A stretch of DNA of 64,000 nt from Corynebacterium sp. (GTDB lineage Bacteria > Actinomycetota > Actinomycetes > Mycobacteriales > Mycobacteriaceae): NCBI RefSeq assembly GCF_030532325.1, contig NZ_JAUNLS010000011.1:1-64000 (forward strand). Reading direction: 5' to 3'. Every line of letters starts with the position of its first letter. The stretch's first letter is position 1. The position numbers and the translations under genes are program-made. A model generated the notes under the pieces. It made no database searches, was not told the DNA's origin, and worked only from the letters and a program-made list of their open reading frames with translations. Positions 7,768-16,056 of the stretch are shown here, piece by piece.

Positions 7768-9477
7768 CTATTGCTCGGCGTCGTGTGTGCCCGGCACCGT
7801 GTACCGCGGCCGGTCGGGCCGGGATTGCTGGCCCGGCTGCGGCTGCGCGGGCCACTGAGACGTTGCCGGCCACATGTCGGTGACGGCCTGCCACTCCTCG
7901 GTGGCCGCCTCGGACTGCTGGAAGCGGGCCTGCTGTGCGGGCGTGGGCGGCTGCGGGCCCTGCTGCGGCGGCGGGGCCGGGAAGTTTTGACGCGGGGCAA
8001 AGGGGGACATCGGCACGCGCGGGATGCGGGCGCGCTGCGCAAGCCGGGTGGCCCGCATGAAGGAGAAGGCGCCCATGCGCTTGAAGGTGGAGTAGGGGCG
8101 GAAGTACTGCGGGCGTCGCAGGCGGCGGGCCACGCGCTCACCAAAGACCACACCCGCGGCCAGCGCGCCGGCAATGGCCAGCGCGGAGGTGAGGTTGATG
8201 AGGCCGGTGATGATCTGCTCGTTGAGCGAGGCGTACATGCCGCGGTAGAGCGTCAGGCCCGGCAGCATCGGGGTGTAGCCCACGATCATTGTGATGAGCG
8301 GCGGCATGACGTAGCGGCGCGAGAGCAAGCCGCCGGCCAGGCCCACCGCGATGGCGGAGAGTCCGGAGGCCACCACGCCGCCCACCCCGAAGGTGATGAC
8401 CACGACGTAGTAAAAGATCATGCCGGCTGCGGCGGTGAGCCCGGAGATGGTGACTTCCATGATCGTCGCGCCCAGCGCCAGGGCGAAGGCCGCCGAGCCG
8501 ATGCCGCCGCAGATCACCAGCAGCGGCAACTCGTGGTAGACCGGCGGGGCCAGGGTAGCCAGCGGCGGCAGGCTGAAGTTGAGCCAGGCTGCGCACTGGA
8601 TGCCCATGCCGATGCCGCCGATGATGGCGCCGGTGGACATCAGCGCCTCGAAGAAGCGCGCGGCGGAGGTGACGGGGGCGCGCGTGATGCCGTCGACGAG
8701 GCACTGCACCAAGGTGAGTCCCGCCACCAGCACGATGATGCCTGAACCGATGATCTGCGAGGGTAGCATCGAGATGCCAAAGCTGGCGAAGATGTTGTAG
8801 AGGATCGCCGCCGGCAGCACCGCGAGGAAGCCACCCACGATGTTCTGGTAGAAGGGCGGCAGCCGGTAGCCGGCCAGGAAGGTGTTGGTGCCCATGATGA
8901 GCACCGTGATGCAAAAGGTCACAATGCCTACGAGGGCGTCGCCACCCAGCATGACGGAAAAGGCGCTGCCCATCACACCCCAGCCGGCCAGGATGACCGG
9001 GGTGGAGTAGGGGTTGTGCATCTGGTCAATCTCGTCGAGGCGTTTTTCCGCCACCGCCGGTGGGGTGGCGCCGGACTGGATGGAGTGGATGAGCCGGTCC
9101 ACCGCGGAGAGTTTGGTGAAGTCCACGGAGATGCTCGGCGCCACGCGGAAGACGTGCAGGTTCTGGCGGTTGCTGCCGGTGCCGATGGCCGTGCTGATGG
9201 TGATTGTGTTCATGAGGATGGACACGTGGCAGTAGTGCAGGCCATAGGAGGAGGCCACGAGGTGGACCTGCGCCTGGGTGTCGGAGTTGGCCGTACCCGC
9301 GGTGATGAGGATGGCGCCCACGCGTGCGGCGATCTCCATGACGCCGGTGACTTGGGCGGGGTCGGTGAGGTCGACGGGGGCCAGCGGGGAGGGCGGCGGC
9401 GCGGCCTTGGCGGCATCGATGGTGGCGACGCGCTGGGAGGCCCGTAGGCGCTCCCGCATGGTGGAAAAAACAGACAC
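7768..9477 (-). CDS. thrE: Threonine/serine exporter ThrE
   Basis: ThrE is the founding member of the family that exports L-threonine and L-serine using the proton gradient. This copy has an N-terminal cytoplasmic domain (about residues 40-200, the DUF1212 part), then about ten transmembrane helices arranged as two related halves, and a long Pro/Gln-rich C-terminal tail that makes it longer (569 residues) than the C. glutamicum protein. I chose GTG 9477 because AAGGA lies 6 nt upstream; a longer frame starts at GTG 9498. Synteny with otsA is conserved. A tRNA-Thr gene lies divergently upstream. Confidence 0.92.
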   Translation of the reverse strand: MSVFSTMRERLRASQRVATIDAAKAAPPPSPLAPVDLTDPAQVTGVMEIAARVGAILITAGTANSDTQAQVHLVASSYGLHYCHVSILMNTITISTAIGTGSNRQNLHVFRVAPSISVDFTKLSAVDRLIHSIQSGATPPAVAEKRLDEIDQMHNPYSTPVILAGWGVMGSAFSVMLGGDALVGIVTFCITVLIMGTNTFLAGYRLPPFYQNIVGGFLAVLPAAILYNIFASFGISMLPSQIIGSGIIVLVAGLTLVQCLVDGITRAPVTSAARFFEALMSTGAIIGGIGMGIQCAAWLNFSLPPLATLAPPVYHELPLLVICGGIGSAAFALALGATIMEVTISGLTAAAGMIFYYVVVITFGVGGVVASGLSAIAVGLAGGLLSRRYVMPPLITMIVGYTPMLPGLTLYRGMYASLNEQIITGLINLTSALAIAGALAAGVVFGERVARRLRRPQYFRPYSTFKRMGAFSFMRATRLAQRARIPRVPMSPFAPRQNFPAPPPQQGPQPPTPAQQARFQQSEAATEEWQAVTDMWPATSQWPAQPQPGQQSRPDRPRYTVPGTHDAEQ

Positions 9478-9612
9478 TCCGATTCCTTGTGAACGCACGC
9501 TCTACAGTTGCCCCTGCACTCTATCTTTTTGGCCCTGCGGCTGCATCTACCGCTTGGCCGTTTTTAACCCGGCGGGCTCTCGGGTACGATGCTTGCAGCG
9601 GTTATCCGCGGT

Positions 9613-9685
9613 GCTGGAGTGGCGCAATCGGTAGCGCAACGCACTTGTAATGCGTAGGTTGCGAGTTCAAGTCTCGTCTCCAGCT
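9613..9685 (+). tRNA. tRNA-Thr (anticodon TGT)
   Basis: The 73-nt cloverleaf has acceptor arms GCTGGAG (9613-9619) and CTCCAGC (9678-9684), anticodon stem ACGCA/TGCGT with loop CTTGTAA giving anticodon TGT, a T-arm with GTTCAAG, and discriminator T at 9685. CCA is not encoded. A TACGAT box at 9585-9590 is a plausible -10, but I see no clear -35. The gene reads codon ACA and wobble partners. Confidence 0.95.
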
Positions 9686-9735
9686 CAATACCTGTGGCGC
9701 CCGTGACGCCCCTGGCGCCGCTTGCCGACGCCGCC

Positions 9736-9867
9736 CTACACCGCCGCGCCCGACTTCGGATTGGCCCGAAACAGCCACCCCGTCACCGCGGTGAGCACCA
9801 GCATGCTCGCGGCCAGCACCCCCACCGTGGTGAGGTAGGCCTGCGTGTAGGCCCCGCGGCGTGCATG
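9736..9867 (-). pseudogene. C-terminal relic of an MFS drug-efflux transporter
   Basis: On the minus strand an open stretch ends at TAG (9736-9738) and encodes about 43 residues with one transmembrane helix (AYLTTVGVLAASMLVLTAV) and a short cytoplasmic tail (FRANPKSGAAV). This looks like the last helix of a DHA2-type major facilitator. It is cut by a stop (9868-9870) with no start, and nothing upstream continues the protein. In C. glutamicum an MFS multidrug gene (cmr, as I remember) lies next to pqo, so this is probably what remains after a deletion. Confidence 0.6.
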
Positions 9868-10035
9868 TCAAGAAACTGTAAAGAACGCGCTAGCCGGATT
9901 CAATTCAGCAAAACCTGCCCTGTGGTGCGAACCATAGGTAACCCTAAGTGTGAGAATAGCGCGCCTTGGTGGCGAGAACTGGGTGGGAGCAGGAACACTG
10001 GGGTTCAAGATTAAAGCAAAAGAAAGGCGGAGAAA

Positions 10036-11778
10036 ATGGCTCGCAATTACGCACAGCAGCTCGTCCAGACCCTCGAGGAACACGGCGTGAAGCGCATTTA
10101 TGGCCTGGTGGGTGACTCCCTTAACCCCATCGTGGACGCCGTGCGCAAGTCCTCCATCGAGTGGGTGCACGTGCGCAACGAGGAGGCCGCCGCCTTCGCC
10201 GCCGAGGCGGATTCCTTAAGCACCGGCCAGCTCGCCGTGTGTGCGGCTTCCTGCGGCCCCGGCAACACGCACCTTATCCAGGGGCTGTACGACGCCCACC
10301 GCAACGGCGCCAAGGTCCTCGCCCTGGCCAGCCACATCCCCTCCCGCCAGATCGGCTCCACCTTCTTCCAGGAGACCCACCCGGAGAAGATCTTCCAGGA
10401 GTGCTCCGGCTACTGCGAGATGGTCAACTCGGCGGATCAGGGCTCCGTGGTGCTGCACCACGCGGTGCAGTCCACCATGGCGGGCAAGGGCGTGTCCGTC
10501 CTGGTCATTCCCGGCGACGTCTCCACCCACGAGGCCGAGGATGACACGTTTACCTCCTCGGTGGTCTCCTCCGGCCGCCCGGTGGTCTTCCCGGATCCGG
10601 CCGAGGCGGCAGCCCTGACCCAGGCCATCAACGAGGCCGAGACCGTCACGCTTTTCGTCGGCGCCGGCGCCAAGGACGCCCGTGAGCAGGTGCTGGCCCT
10701 GGCGGAGAAGATCAAGTCCCCCATCGGCCACGCTCTGGGCGGCAAGATGTACATCCAGTATGACAACCCCTTTGACGTCGGCATGTCAGGCCTGCTGGGC
10801 TACGGCGCCGCGCACGAGGCCACCCACGAGGCGGACCTGCTCATCATGCTGGGCACGGACTTTCCCTACAATGACTTCCTGCCCACCAAGAACGTGGCGC
10901 AGGTGGATATCGACGGCTCCCACATCGGCCGCCGCACCCGCATCTCCTACCCGGTGACGGGTGATGTGGCCGCGACCATCGAGAACATCCTGCCGCACGT
11001 GGAGGAGAAGACGGACCGCAGCTTCCTCGACCGCATGCTCAAACTGCACTGCGACAAGCTGACTAGCGTGGTGGAGGCCTACACCAGCAACGTGGAGAAG
11101 TCCAAGCCTATCCACCCGGAGTACCTGGCAGACATCATCGATGAGGAAGCGGCCGAGGACGCCATCTTCACCGTGGACACCGGCATGTGCAACGTGTGGG
11201 CCGCCCGCTACATTACGGCCAATGGGCGCCGCGAGCAGCTCGGCTCCTTCCGCCACGGCACCATGGCTAACGCCCTGCCGCAGGCCATCGGCGCCCAGGC
11301 GGCTAACCCCGGGCGCCAGGTGGTCACCTTTTCCGGCGACGGCGGCCTGTCCATGCTCATGGGCGAGCTGCTCACCGTGAAACTGCACAACCTGCCGGTG
11401 AAGATGTTCGTCTTCAACAACTCCTCGCTGGGCATGGTCAAGCTGGAGATGCTGGTGCAGGGCCTACCGGAGCACGAGACGGACCACGCGCCGGTCAACT
11501 ACGCCAAGATCGCCGAGGCCGCCGGCATCAAGCACGTGCGCATCGAGGACCCGGCCACCGCGCGCGAGCAGATCCGCGAGGCCCTGGCCTTCGACGGGCC
11601 CGTGCTGGTGGATATGGTCACCGACCCCAACGCGCTCTCCCTGCCGCCGACACTGACCTTCGAGCAGCTCATGGGCTTTTCCAAGGCGGCGACCCGCACG
11701 GTCTTCGGCGGAGGCGTGGGCCGCATGCTGTCCATGGCCAAGTCCAACCTGCGCAACATCCCGGCCTCCCTTTCCTAG
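10036..11778 (+). CDS. pqo: Pyruvate:quinone oxidoreductase (PoxB/Pqo)
   Basis: This 580-residue thiamine-diphosphate flavoenzyme oxidises pyruvate to acetate and CO2, passing electrons to menaquinone at the membrane. The N-terminal TPP-binding half has the catalytic Glu in VHVRNEEAAAF (near residue 50). The centre is an FAD domain. The C-terminal half has the TPP/Mg motif from FSGDGGLSML to FNNSSLGM. The last 20 or so residues, with AKSNLRNIPASLS, correspond to the lipid-binding peptide of PoxB. The ATG follows AAAGGCGGAG. In C. glutamicum Pqo matters mostly in stationary phase. Confidence 0.94.
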   Translation: MARNYAQQLVQTLEEHGVKRIYGLVGDSLNPIVDAVRKSSIEWVHVRNEEAAAFAAEADSLSTGQLAVCAASCGPGNTHLIQGLYDAHRNGAKVLALASHIPSRQIGSTFFQETHPEKIFQECSGYCEMVNSADQGSVVLHHAVQSTMAGKGVSVLVIPGDVSTHEAEDDTFTSSVVSSGRPVVFPDPAEAAALTQAINEAETVTLFVGAGAKDAREQVLALAEKIKSPIGHALGGKMYIQYDNPFDVGMSGLLGYGAAHEATHEADLLIMLGTDFPYNDFLPTKNVAQVDIDGSHIGRRTRISYPVTGDVAATIENILPHVEEKTDRSFLDRMLKLHCDKLTSVVEAYTSNVEKSKPIHPEYLADIIDEEAAEDAIFTVDTGMCNVWAARYITANGRREQLGSFRHGTMANALPQAIGAQAANPGRQVVTFSGDGGLSMLMGELLTVKLHNLPVKMFVFNNSSLGMVKLEMLVQGLPEHETDHAPVNYAKIAEAAGIKHVRIEDPATAREQIREALAFDGPVLVDMVTDPNALSLPPTLTFEQLMGFSKAATRTVFGGGVGRMLSMAKSNLRNIPASLS

Positions 11779-11926
11779 GGGCCAGCCGTTCACAGCCAGC
11801 GCACAGACTTTGCTCAGTACCCTTGATAGGCGGAGTGCCATAATGCTCTCTTTGAGTAAAGATGTGCCTGAAGGCGGCGTCGGCAAGCACGGCGTCGTGG
11901 GGTAGCAGAGGAAGGAAAGCGGGACA

Positions 11927-12631
11927 ATGGAAGATTCCAAAGAGGTCAAGGTTCTCGTTGTTGATGACGAGCCCAACATCGTCGAACTTCTCACCGTCTC
12001 CCTGAAGTTTCAGGGCTTCGACGTGTACAGCGCCAACAGCGGCACCGAGGCGCTGCGCGTGGCGCGGGAGGTCAACCCCGACGCCTACATCATGGACGTC
12101 ATGATGCCCGGCATGGACGGCTTCGAGCTGCTGGGCAAGCTGCGCCAGGAGGGCCTCGACGGCCCGGTGCTCTACCTCACCGCCAAGGACTCGGTGGACC
12201 AGCGCATCCACGGCCTGACCATCGGCGCGGATGACTACGTGACCAAGCCCTTCAGCCTGGAGGAAGTCATCACCCGCCTGCGCGTCATCCTGCGCCGCGG
12301 CGCAAACGCCGAAAGCGACGGCGGGGACGCCACCATCACCTACGCGGATCTCACACTGAACGACGACACCCACGAGGTCACCAAGGCCGGGGAGATCGTC
12401 GAGCTTTCGCCCACCGAGTTCAACCTGCTGCGCTACCTCATGCAGAACAAGGAAGTGGTGCTCTCCAAGGCGAAGATCCTGGACAACGTGTGGCACTACG
12501 ACTTCGGCGGTGACGGCAACGTGGTGGAGTCCTACATCTCCTACTTGCGCCGCAAGATCGACACCGGCGATACCCCGCTCATCCACACCGTGCGCGGAGT
12601 GGGCTACGTCCTGCGCATGCCCCGCTCCTAG
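11927..12631 (+). CDS. phoR: Response regulator PhoR (PhoP of mycobacteria), OmpR family
   Basis: This 234-residue regulator has a receiver domain with phospho-acceptor Asp57 in YIMDVMMPGMDG, the acidic pair in VVDDEPN and the Lys of YVTKPFS, then an OmpR winged-helix DNA-binding domain (EFNLLRYLMQNKEVV to IHTVRGVGYVLR). The sequence is very like M. tuberculosis PhoP. In C. glutamicum the orthologue is named PhoR and turns on phosphate-starvation genes. A strong ribosome-binding site (GAGGAAGGAAAG) precedes the ATG. The sensor kinase follows after 2 nt. Confidence 0.9.
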   Translation: MEDSKEVKVLVVDDEPNIVELLTVSLKFQGFDVYSANSGTEALRVAREVNPDAYIMDVMMPGMDGFELLGKLRQEGLDGPVLYLTAKDSVDQRIHGLTIGADDYVTKPFSLEEVITRLRVILRRGANAESDGGDATITYADLTLNDDTHEVTKAGEIVELSPTEFNLLRYLMQNKEVVLSKAKILDNVWHYDFGGDGNVVESYISYLRRKIDTGDTPLIHTVRGVGYVLRMPRS

Positions 12632-12633
12632 AC

Positions 12634-14082
12634 ATGAGCGCAGAAGAAGCCCCCCAGCCGGTCCGCTCGCCGCACTCCGACGTCACCCTGCTGGGCGCGA
12701 CCACGCCGCGCCGCCGCTTCCAGTGGCCCAAGGCCCTACCGCTGCGCACCTGGCTCTTGGTGCTCATGGTGCTGGTCTCCGGCCTGGGGCTGACGGGCTC
12801 CTCCCTGGCGGTGTCCTCCATCATGCGCGACGTGCTCTTCTCGCGCATCGACCAGGAGCTCACCGAGGCCACCCACACTTGGGCGCACAACCTGAGCACC
12901 GCCGCCCTGGTCTACGACAGCGGGCAGCGCCCGCCCACGGAATTCGTGGCGCTGGTCTATCAGCCCGACGGCTCCTTCCTCTACACCGGCCCGGACACCT
13001 CCATTCCTGACGTGCGTGATCTCTACGTCGGCGGCAGCCCCGAGACCGTGCGCTCGCTCGAGGGCAACAACGAGTGGCGCGCCATCGCCGTGGAGGACGA
13101 GGGCAACGTGCTGGTCGTGGCCAAGGACCTCACCACTGACCGCTCCACCCTGCGCGGCCTGGCCATGGTGCAGATCATCATCACCGCCGTGGTCATGCTG
13201 CTCATCGCCTTGGTGGGCATGTGGTTCATCCGCCGGGCCCTGCGGCCGCTGCGCGTGGTGGAAAAGACCGCCTCCCAAATTGCCGCGGGTGACCTGGACA
13301 AGCGCGTGCCTGAGTGGCCGGCGCACACCGAGGTGGGCCAGCTCTCCGCCGCGCTCAACATCATGCTGGGCCAGCTGCAGCGCTCCGTGGTGGACGCACA
13401 GGAGAAGGAGGAGCAGATGCGCCGCTTCGTCGGCGACGCCTCCCACGAGCTGCGCACGCCGCTGACCAGCCTGCACGGCTATGCCGAGCTCTACCGCTCC
13501 GGCGCCACCCAGGACGCGGACTTTGTGCTCTCCAAGATCGACGCCGAATCCCAACGCATGTCCCTACTAGTGGAGGATCTGCTGGCGCTCACCCGCGCGG
13601 AGGGCACGCGGCTGGATCTGCGCGACGTCGACATGCTCGAGCTCGTACTCTCCGTGGGCTCCTCGGCGCGCGCGGCCTTCCCCGGCCGCGAGATTCAGGT
13701 GCGCAACGAGGCCCATGACATCCCCGTGGTCAAGGGCGACCCGGACCGCCTGCACCAGGTACTGCTCAACTTGGTCTCCAACGGCATCCGCCACGGCGGC
13801 GAGGAAGCCGTGGTCACACTGGTGGTGCGGGAGGAGGCCGAGCATGTGCTTATCGACGTCGCCGATGACGGCAAGGGCATGTCGCCTGCCGACGCCGCCC
13901 ACATCTTCGAGCGCTTCTACCGCGCGGATACCTCCCGCACGCGCGATACCGGCGGCTCGGGTCTGGGGCTGGCCATTGTGAAGTCCCTGGTGGAGCAGCA
14001 CGGAGGCAGCATCTCGGTGGCCTCCGAGCTGGGCGAGGGCTCAGTGTTCACGCTGAGCCTGCCCAAGGCAGCGGCGGAATAG
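12634..14082 (+). CDS. phoS: Sensor histidine kinase PhoS (PhoR of mycobacteria)
   Basis: This 482-residue membrane kinase has a first transmembrane helix at about residues 39-62, an extracytoplasmic sensor domain of about 115 residues, a second helix at about 176-196, and a HAMP domain. The HisKA domain follows with His271 in ASHELRTPLTS. The HATPase domain has the N box (LNLVSNGIRHG), G1 (VADDGKGM), F box (FERFYRADTS) and G2 (GGSGLGLAIV). It should phosphorylate the adjacent response regulator under phosphate limitation. The 2-nt gap implies coupled translation. It converges on the HIT gene with a 4-nt gap. Confidence 0.9.
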   Translation: MSAEEAPQPVRSPHSDVTLLGATTPRRRFQWPKALPLRTWLLVLMVLVSGLGLTGSSLAVSSIMRDVLFSRIDQELTEATHTWAHNLSTAALVYDSGQRPPTEFVALVYQPDGSFLYTGPDTSIPDVRDLYVGGSPETVRSLEGNNEWRAIAVEDEGNVLVVAKDLTTDRSTLRGLAMVQIIITAVVMLLIALVGMWFIRRALRPLRVVEKTASQIAAGDLDKRVPEWPAHTEVGQLSAALNIMLGQLQRSVVDAQEKEEQMRRFVGDASHELRTPLTSLHGYAELYRSGATQDADFVLSKIDAESQRMSLLVEDLLALTRAEGTRLDLRDVDMLELVLSVGSSARAAFPGREIQVRNEAHDIPVVKGDPDRLHQVLLNLVSNGIRHGGEEAVVTLVVREEAEHVLIDVADDGKGMSPADAAHIFERFYRADTSRTRDTGGSGLGLAIVKSLVEQHGGSISVASELGEGSVFTLSLPKAAAE

Positions 14083-14086
14083 CCGG

Positions 14087-14509
14087 CTAGCGGCGGCCTT
14101 CCTCGTCGGTGCCCAGGTGCTGGCGGATGCGCGCTGCGGCCTCGTCCATGGCGGCGGGGTCGGTGCCGTCGGCAGCGTAGGCCTTGGCAAAGTCGTACTC
14201 CTCCATCTTCTCGGTGGGGAAGAGGTGGATGTGGGTGTGCGGCACGTCGAAGCCGGCGATGATGTAGCCGGTGCGCGGGGTGTCGAAGGCGGTCTTGATG
14301 GCCTCGCCGATCTCCAGGGCGACCTCATTGAGGTGCAGCCAGGTCTGCGGCTCGAGGTCCGTCCACTTGTCTACCTCCTCGATGGGCACCACGAGGGTGT
14401 GGCCGTAGCGCAGCGGCTCGATGGAGAGGAAGGCCACGCAGGTCTCGTCGCGGTAGACAAAACGGGCAGGCAGTTCACCGTTGATGATCTTGGTAAATAC
14501 AGAAGACAT
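14087..14509 (-). CDS. HIT-family nucleotide hydrolase
   Basis: This 140-residue histidine-triad protein has the motif HTHIHLFP (His91, His93, His95) and the upstream substrate-binding core [12 protein letters not shown] proteins split nucleoside phosphoramidates or related dinucleotides. The ATG at 14509 was chosen because it begins the conserved [15 protein letters not shown]; a longer open frame reaching to 15181 is antisense to purD and not part of the gene. TAGCCT (14517-14522) ends 7 nt before the ATG, consistent with a leaderless mRNA. It is divergent from purD. Confidence 0.9.
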   Translation of the reverse strand: MSSVFTKIINGELPARFVYRDETCVAFLSIEPLRYGHTLVVPIEEVDKWTDLEPQTWLHLNEVALEIGEAIKTAFDTPRTGYIIAGFDVPHTHIHLFPTEKMEEYDFAKAYAADGTDPAAMDEAAARIRQHLGTDEEGRR

Positions 14510-14543
14510 GGTCACTAGGCTACCGCCCGTTAAGATGTACGGC
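14510..14543. promoter_or_regulatory. 34-bp divergent promoter pair, HIT gene | purD, both leaderless
   Basis: Only 34 bp separate the two ATGs. On the plus strand TAAGAT (14531-14536) ends 7 nt before the purD ATG. On the minus strand TAGCCT (14517-14522) ends 7 nt before the HIT ATG. In actinobacteria a TANNNT box at this distance puts the transcript start on the initiation codon. The -35 region of each gene would then lie inside the other gene's coding sequence. Confidence 0.55.
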
Positions 14544-15830
14544 ATGCGCATTCTTGTTATTGGCTCGGGCGGCCGTGAACACGCCCTTCTGAAAGGCCTG
14601 AAGGCAGATTCCCTCACCACCGACCTGCACGTCGCTCCGGGCTCCCCGGCCTTTGCGGAGATCGCCACCGCCCACCCGGAGTACACCGATGTCGACTCCC
14701 CGGCCCGCATGCTGGAGCTGGCGCAGAAGATTGAGGCTGAGCTCGTCGTCGTGGGCCCGGAGGTCCCGCTCGTGGCCGGCGTGGCGGACGCCCTGCGCGC
14801 CGAGGGCATCGCGGTCTTTGGCCCCAGCAAGGCCGCCGCGCAGATCGAGGGCTCCAAGGCCTTTGCCAAGGACGTCATGGCCGCGGCGGGTGTGAAGACC
14901 GCGCGCGCGGAGCAGATCGCACCGGGTGCCGCGGAGGCGAACATTGAGGCTGCGCTGGACCGCTTCGGCCCGCAGTTCGTGGTGAAGGACGATGGCCTGG
15001 CAGGCGGCAAGGGCGTGGTGGTCACCGCTGAGCGCGCTGCTGCCCGCGCGCATGTCGACGCCGTCTTGGCCGCCGGCAACCCCGTCCTGCTGGAGTCCTT
15101 CCTCGACGGCCCGGAAGTGTCCCTGTTCTGCCTGGTTGATGGCGAGACCGTCGTGCCGCTGCTGCCCGCGCAGGACCACAAGCGCGCCTACGACAACGAC
15201 GAAGGCCCAAACACCGGCGGCATGGGTGCCTACACCCCGCTGCCGTGGCTGCCTGCCGAGGGCGTGCAGCGCATCGTCGACGAGGTCTGCGTTCCCGTGG
15301 CCAAGGAGATGGTCAAGCGCGGCACCCCGTACTCGGGCCTGCTCTACGCCGGTTTGGCCTGGGGTGCTGAGGGCCCCGCGGTGGTGGAGTTCAACTGCCG
15401 CTTCGGTGATCCGGAGACCCAACCGGTGCTGAGCTTGCTGCGCTCCCCGTTGGCGGCCGCGCTCAACGCCACGGCCACGGGCACGCTGGCTGAGCTGCCC
15501 GCCCTGGAGTGGGAGGACGGCTTTGCTGTGACCGTGGTTTTGGCCGCGGAGGGCTACCCGGCCTCGCCCCGCAAGGGCGATGTCATCCGCTCGGCGGATC
15601 TGGCCGATACCACCAAGATCCTGCACGCCGGTACCACCCGCGAGTCTCGCGGCGGCGAGGACGTTGTGGTCTCCAACGGCGGCCGCGTGCTCAACGTGCT
15701 GGGCAAGGGCGCCACGCTGGCCGAGGCCCGCGCCGCCGCCTACCAGGTCCTCGACGGCATTGAGCTCGACGGCGCCTTCTTCCGGAAGGACATCGGCCTG
15801 CGCGCCGAGAAGGGCGAGATCAGCATCTAG
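14544..15830 (+). CDS. purD: Phosphoribosylamine-glycine ligase PurD
   Basis: This 428-residue ATP-grasp enzyme joins phosphoribosylamine and glycine to make GAR, the second step of purine synthesis. Family features are [15 protein letters not shown] at the N terminus, [14 protein letters not shown] in the ATP-grasp domain, [20 protein letters not shown], and [11 protein letters not shown], whose Glu/Asn bind Mg. I chose ATG 14544 over the in-frame ATG at 14535 because it begins the conserved MRIL and sits 7 nt after the TAAGAT box. The gene is monocistronic here and ends in a strongly hairpinned intergenic region. Confidence 0.95.
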   Translation: MRILVIGSGGREHALLKGLKADSLTTDLHVAPGSPAFAEIATAHPEYTDVDSPARMLELAQKIEAELVVVGPEVPLVAGVADALRAEGIAVFGPSKAAAQIEGSKAFAKDVMAAAGVKTARAEQIAPGAAEANIEAALDRFGPQFVVKDDGLAGGKGVVVTAERAAARAHVDAVLAAGNPVLLESFLDGPEVSLFCLVDGETVVPLLPAQDHKRAYDNDEGPNTGGMGAYTPLPWLPAEGVQRIVDEVCVPVAKEMVKRGTPYSGLLYAGLAWGAEGPAVVEFNCRFGDPETQPVLSLLRSPLAAALNATATGTLAELPALEWEDGFAVTVVLAAEGYPASPRKGDVIRSADLADTTKILHAGTTRESRGGEDVVVSNGGRVLNVLGKGATLAEARAAAYQVLDGIELDGAFFRKDIGLRAEKGEISI

Positions 15831-15853
15831 CGCTCTCCCGCCCGCCGGCCAGC

Positions 15854-15917
15854 GACCAGATTGACGGGGAAGGCCTCAAAAACTGCGGTTTTGGGCGCCT
15901 TCCCCGTCAATGTGGTC
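15854..15917. repeat. 64-bp near-perfect inverted repeat after purD
   Basis: Arms TTGACGGGGAAGGC (15861-15874) and GCCTTCCCCGTCAA (15897-15910) pair over 14 bp. An outer GACCA/TGGTC pair (15854-15858, 15913-15917) and an imperfect inner A/T-rich stem extend it. There is no clear U-tract on either strand. It could end purD transcription, or be a mobile palindromic element. Confidence 0.75.
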
Positions 15918-15975
15918 ACCGCGGAAGCAACGTAGGACACACCCAGCACTACTCGGCGGCCCACGTAAGAGCAAA

Positions 15976-16012
15976 GCCCCGGGGCCACAGGCAAACACTG
16001 TGGTCCCGGGGC
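15976..16012 (-). terminator. Terminator for the wall-associated lipase
   Basis: A 15-bp GC-rich stem (GCCCCGGGGCCACAG with CTGTGGTCCCGGGGC, one G-T wobble) has a 7-nt loop. Read on the minus strand it follows the lipase stop by about 45 nt and is followed by TTTGCTCTT, so it is a reasonable intrinsic terminator for that gene. Confidence 0.7.
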
Positions 16013-16056
16013 CTAGTCAAAACGGGCCTGAGCCGCGTATCCCGGCGGTGAGAGAC

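Noticed and set aside
9930..9950. TAGGTAACCCTAA upstream of pqo as a DtxR (iron) box
   Set aside because: The left half fits TWAGGTTAG but the right half does not; about 12 of 19 positions agree. Too weak to list as a site.
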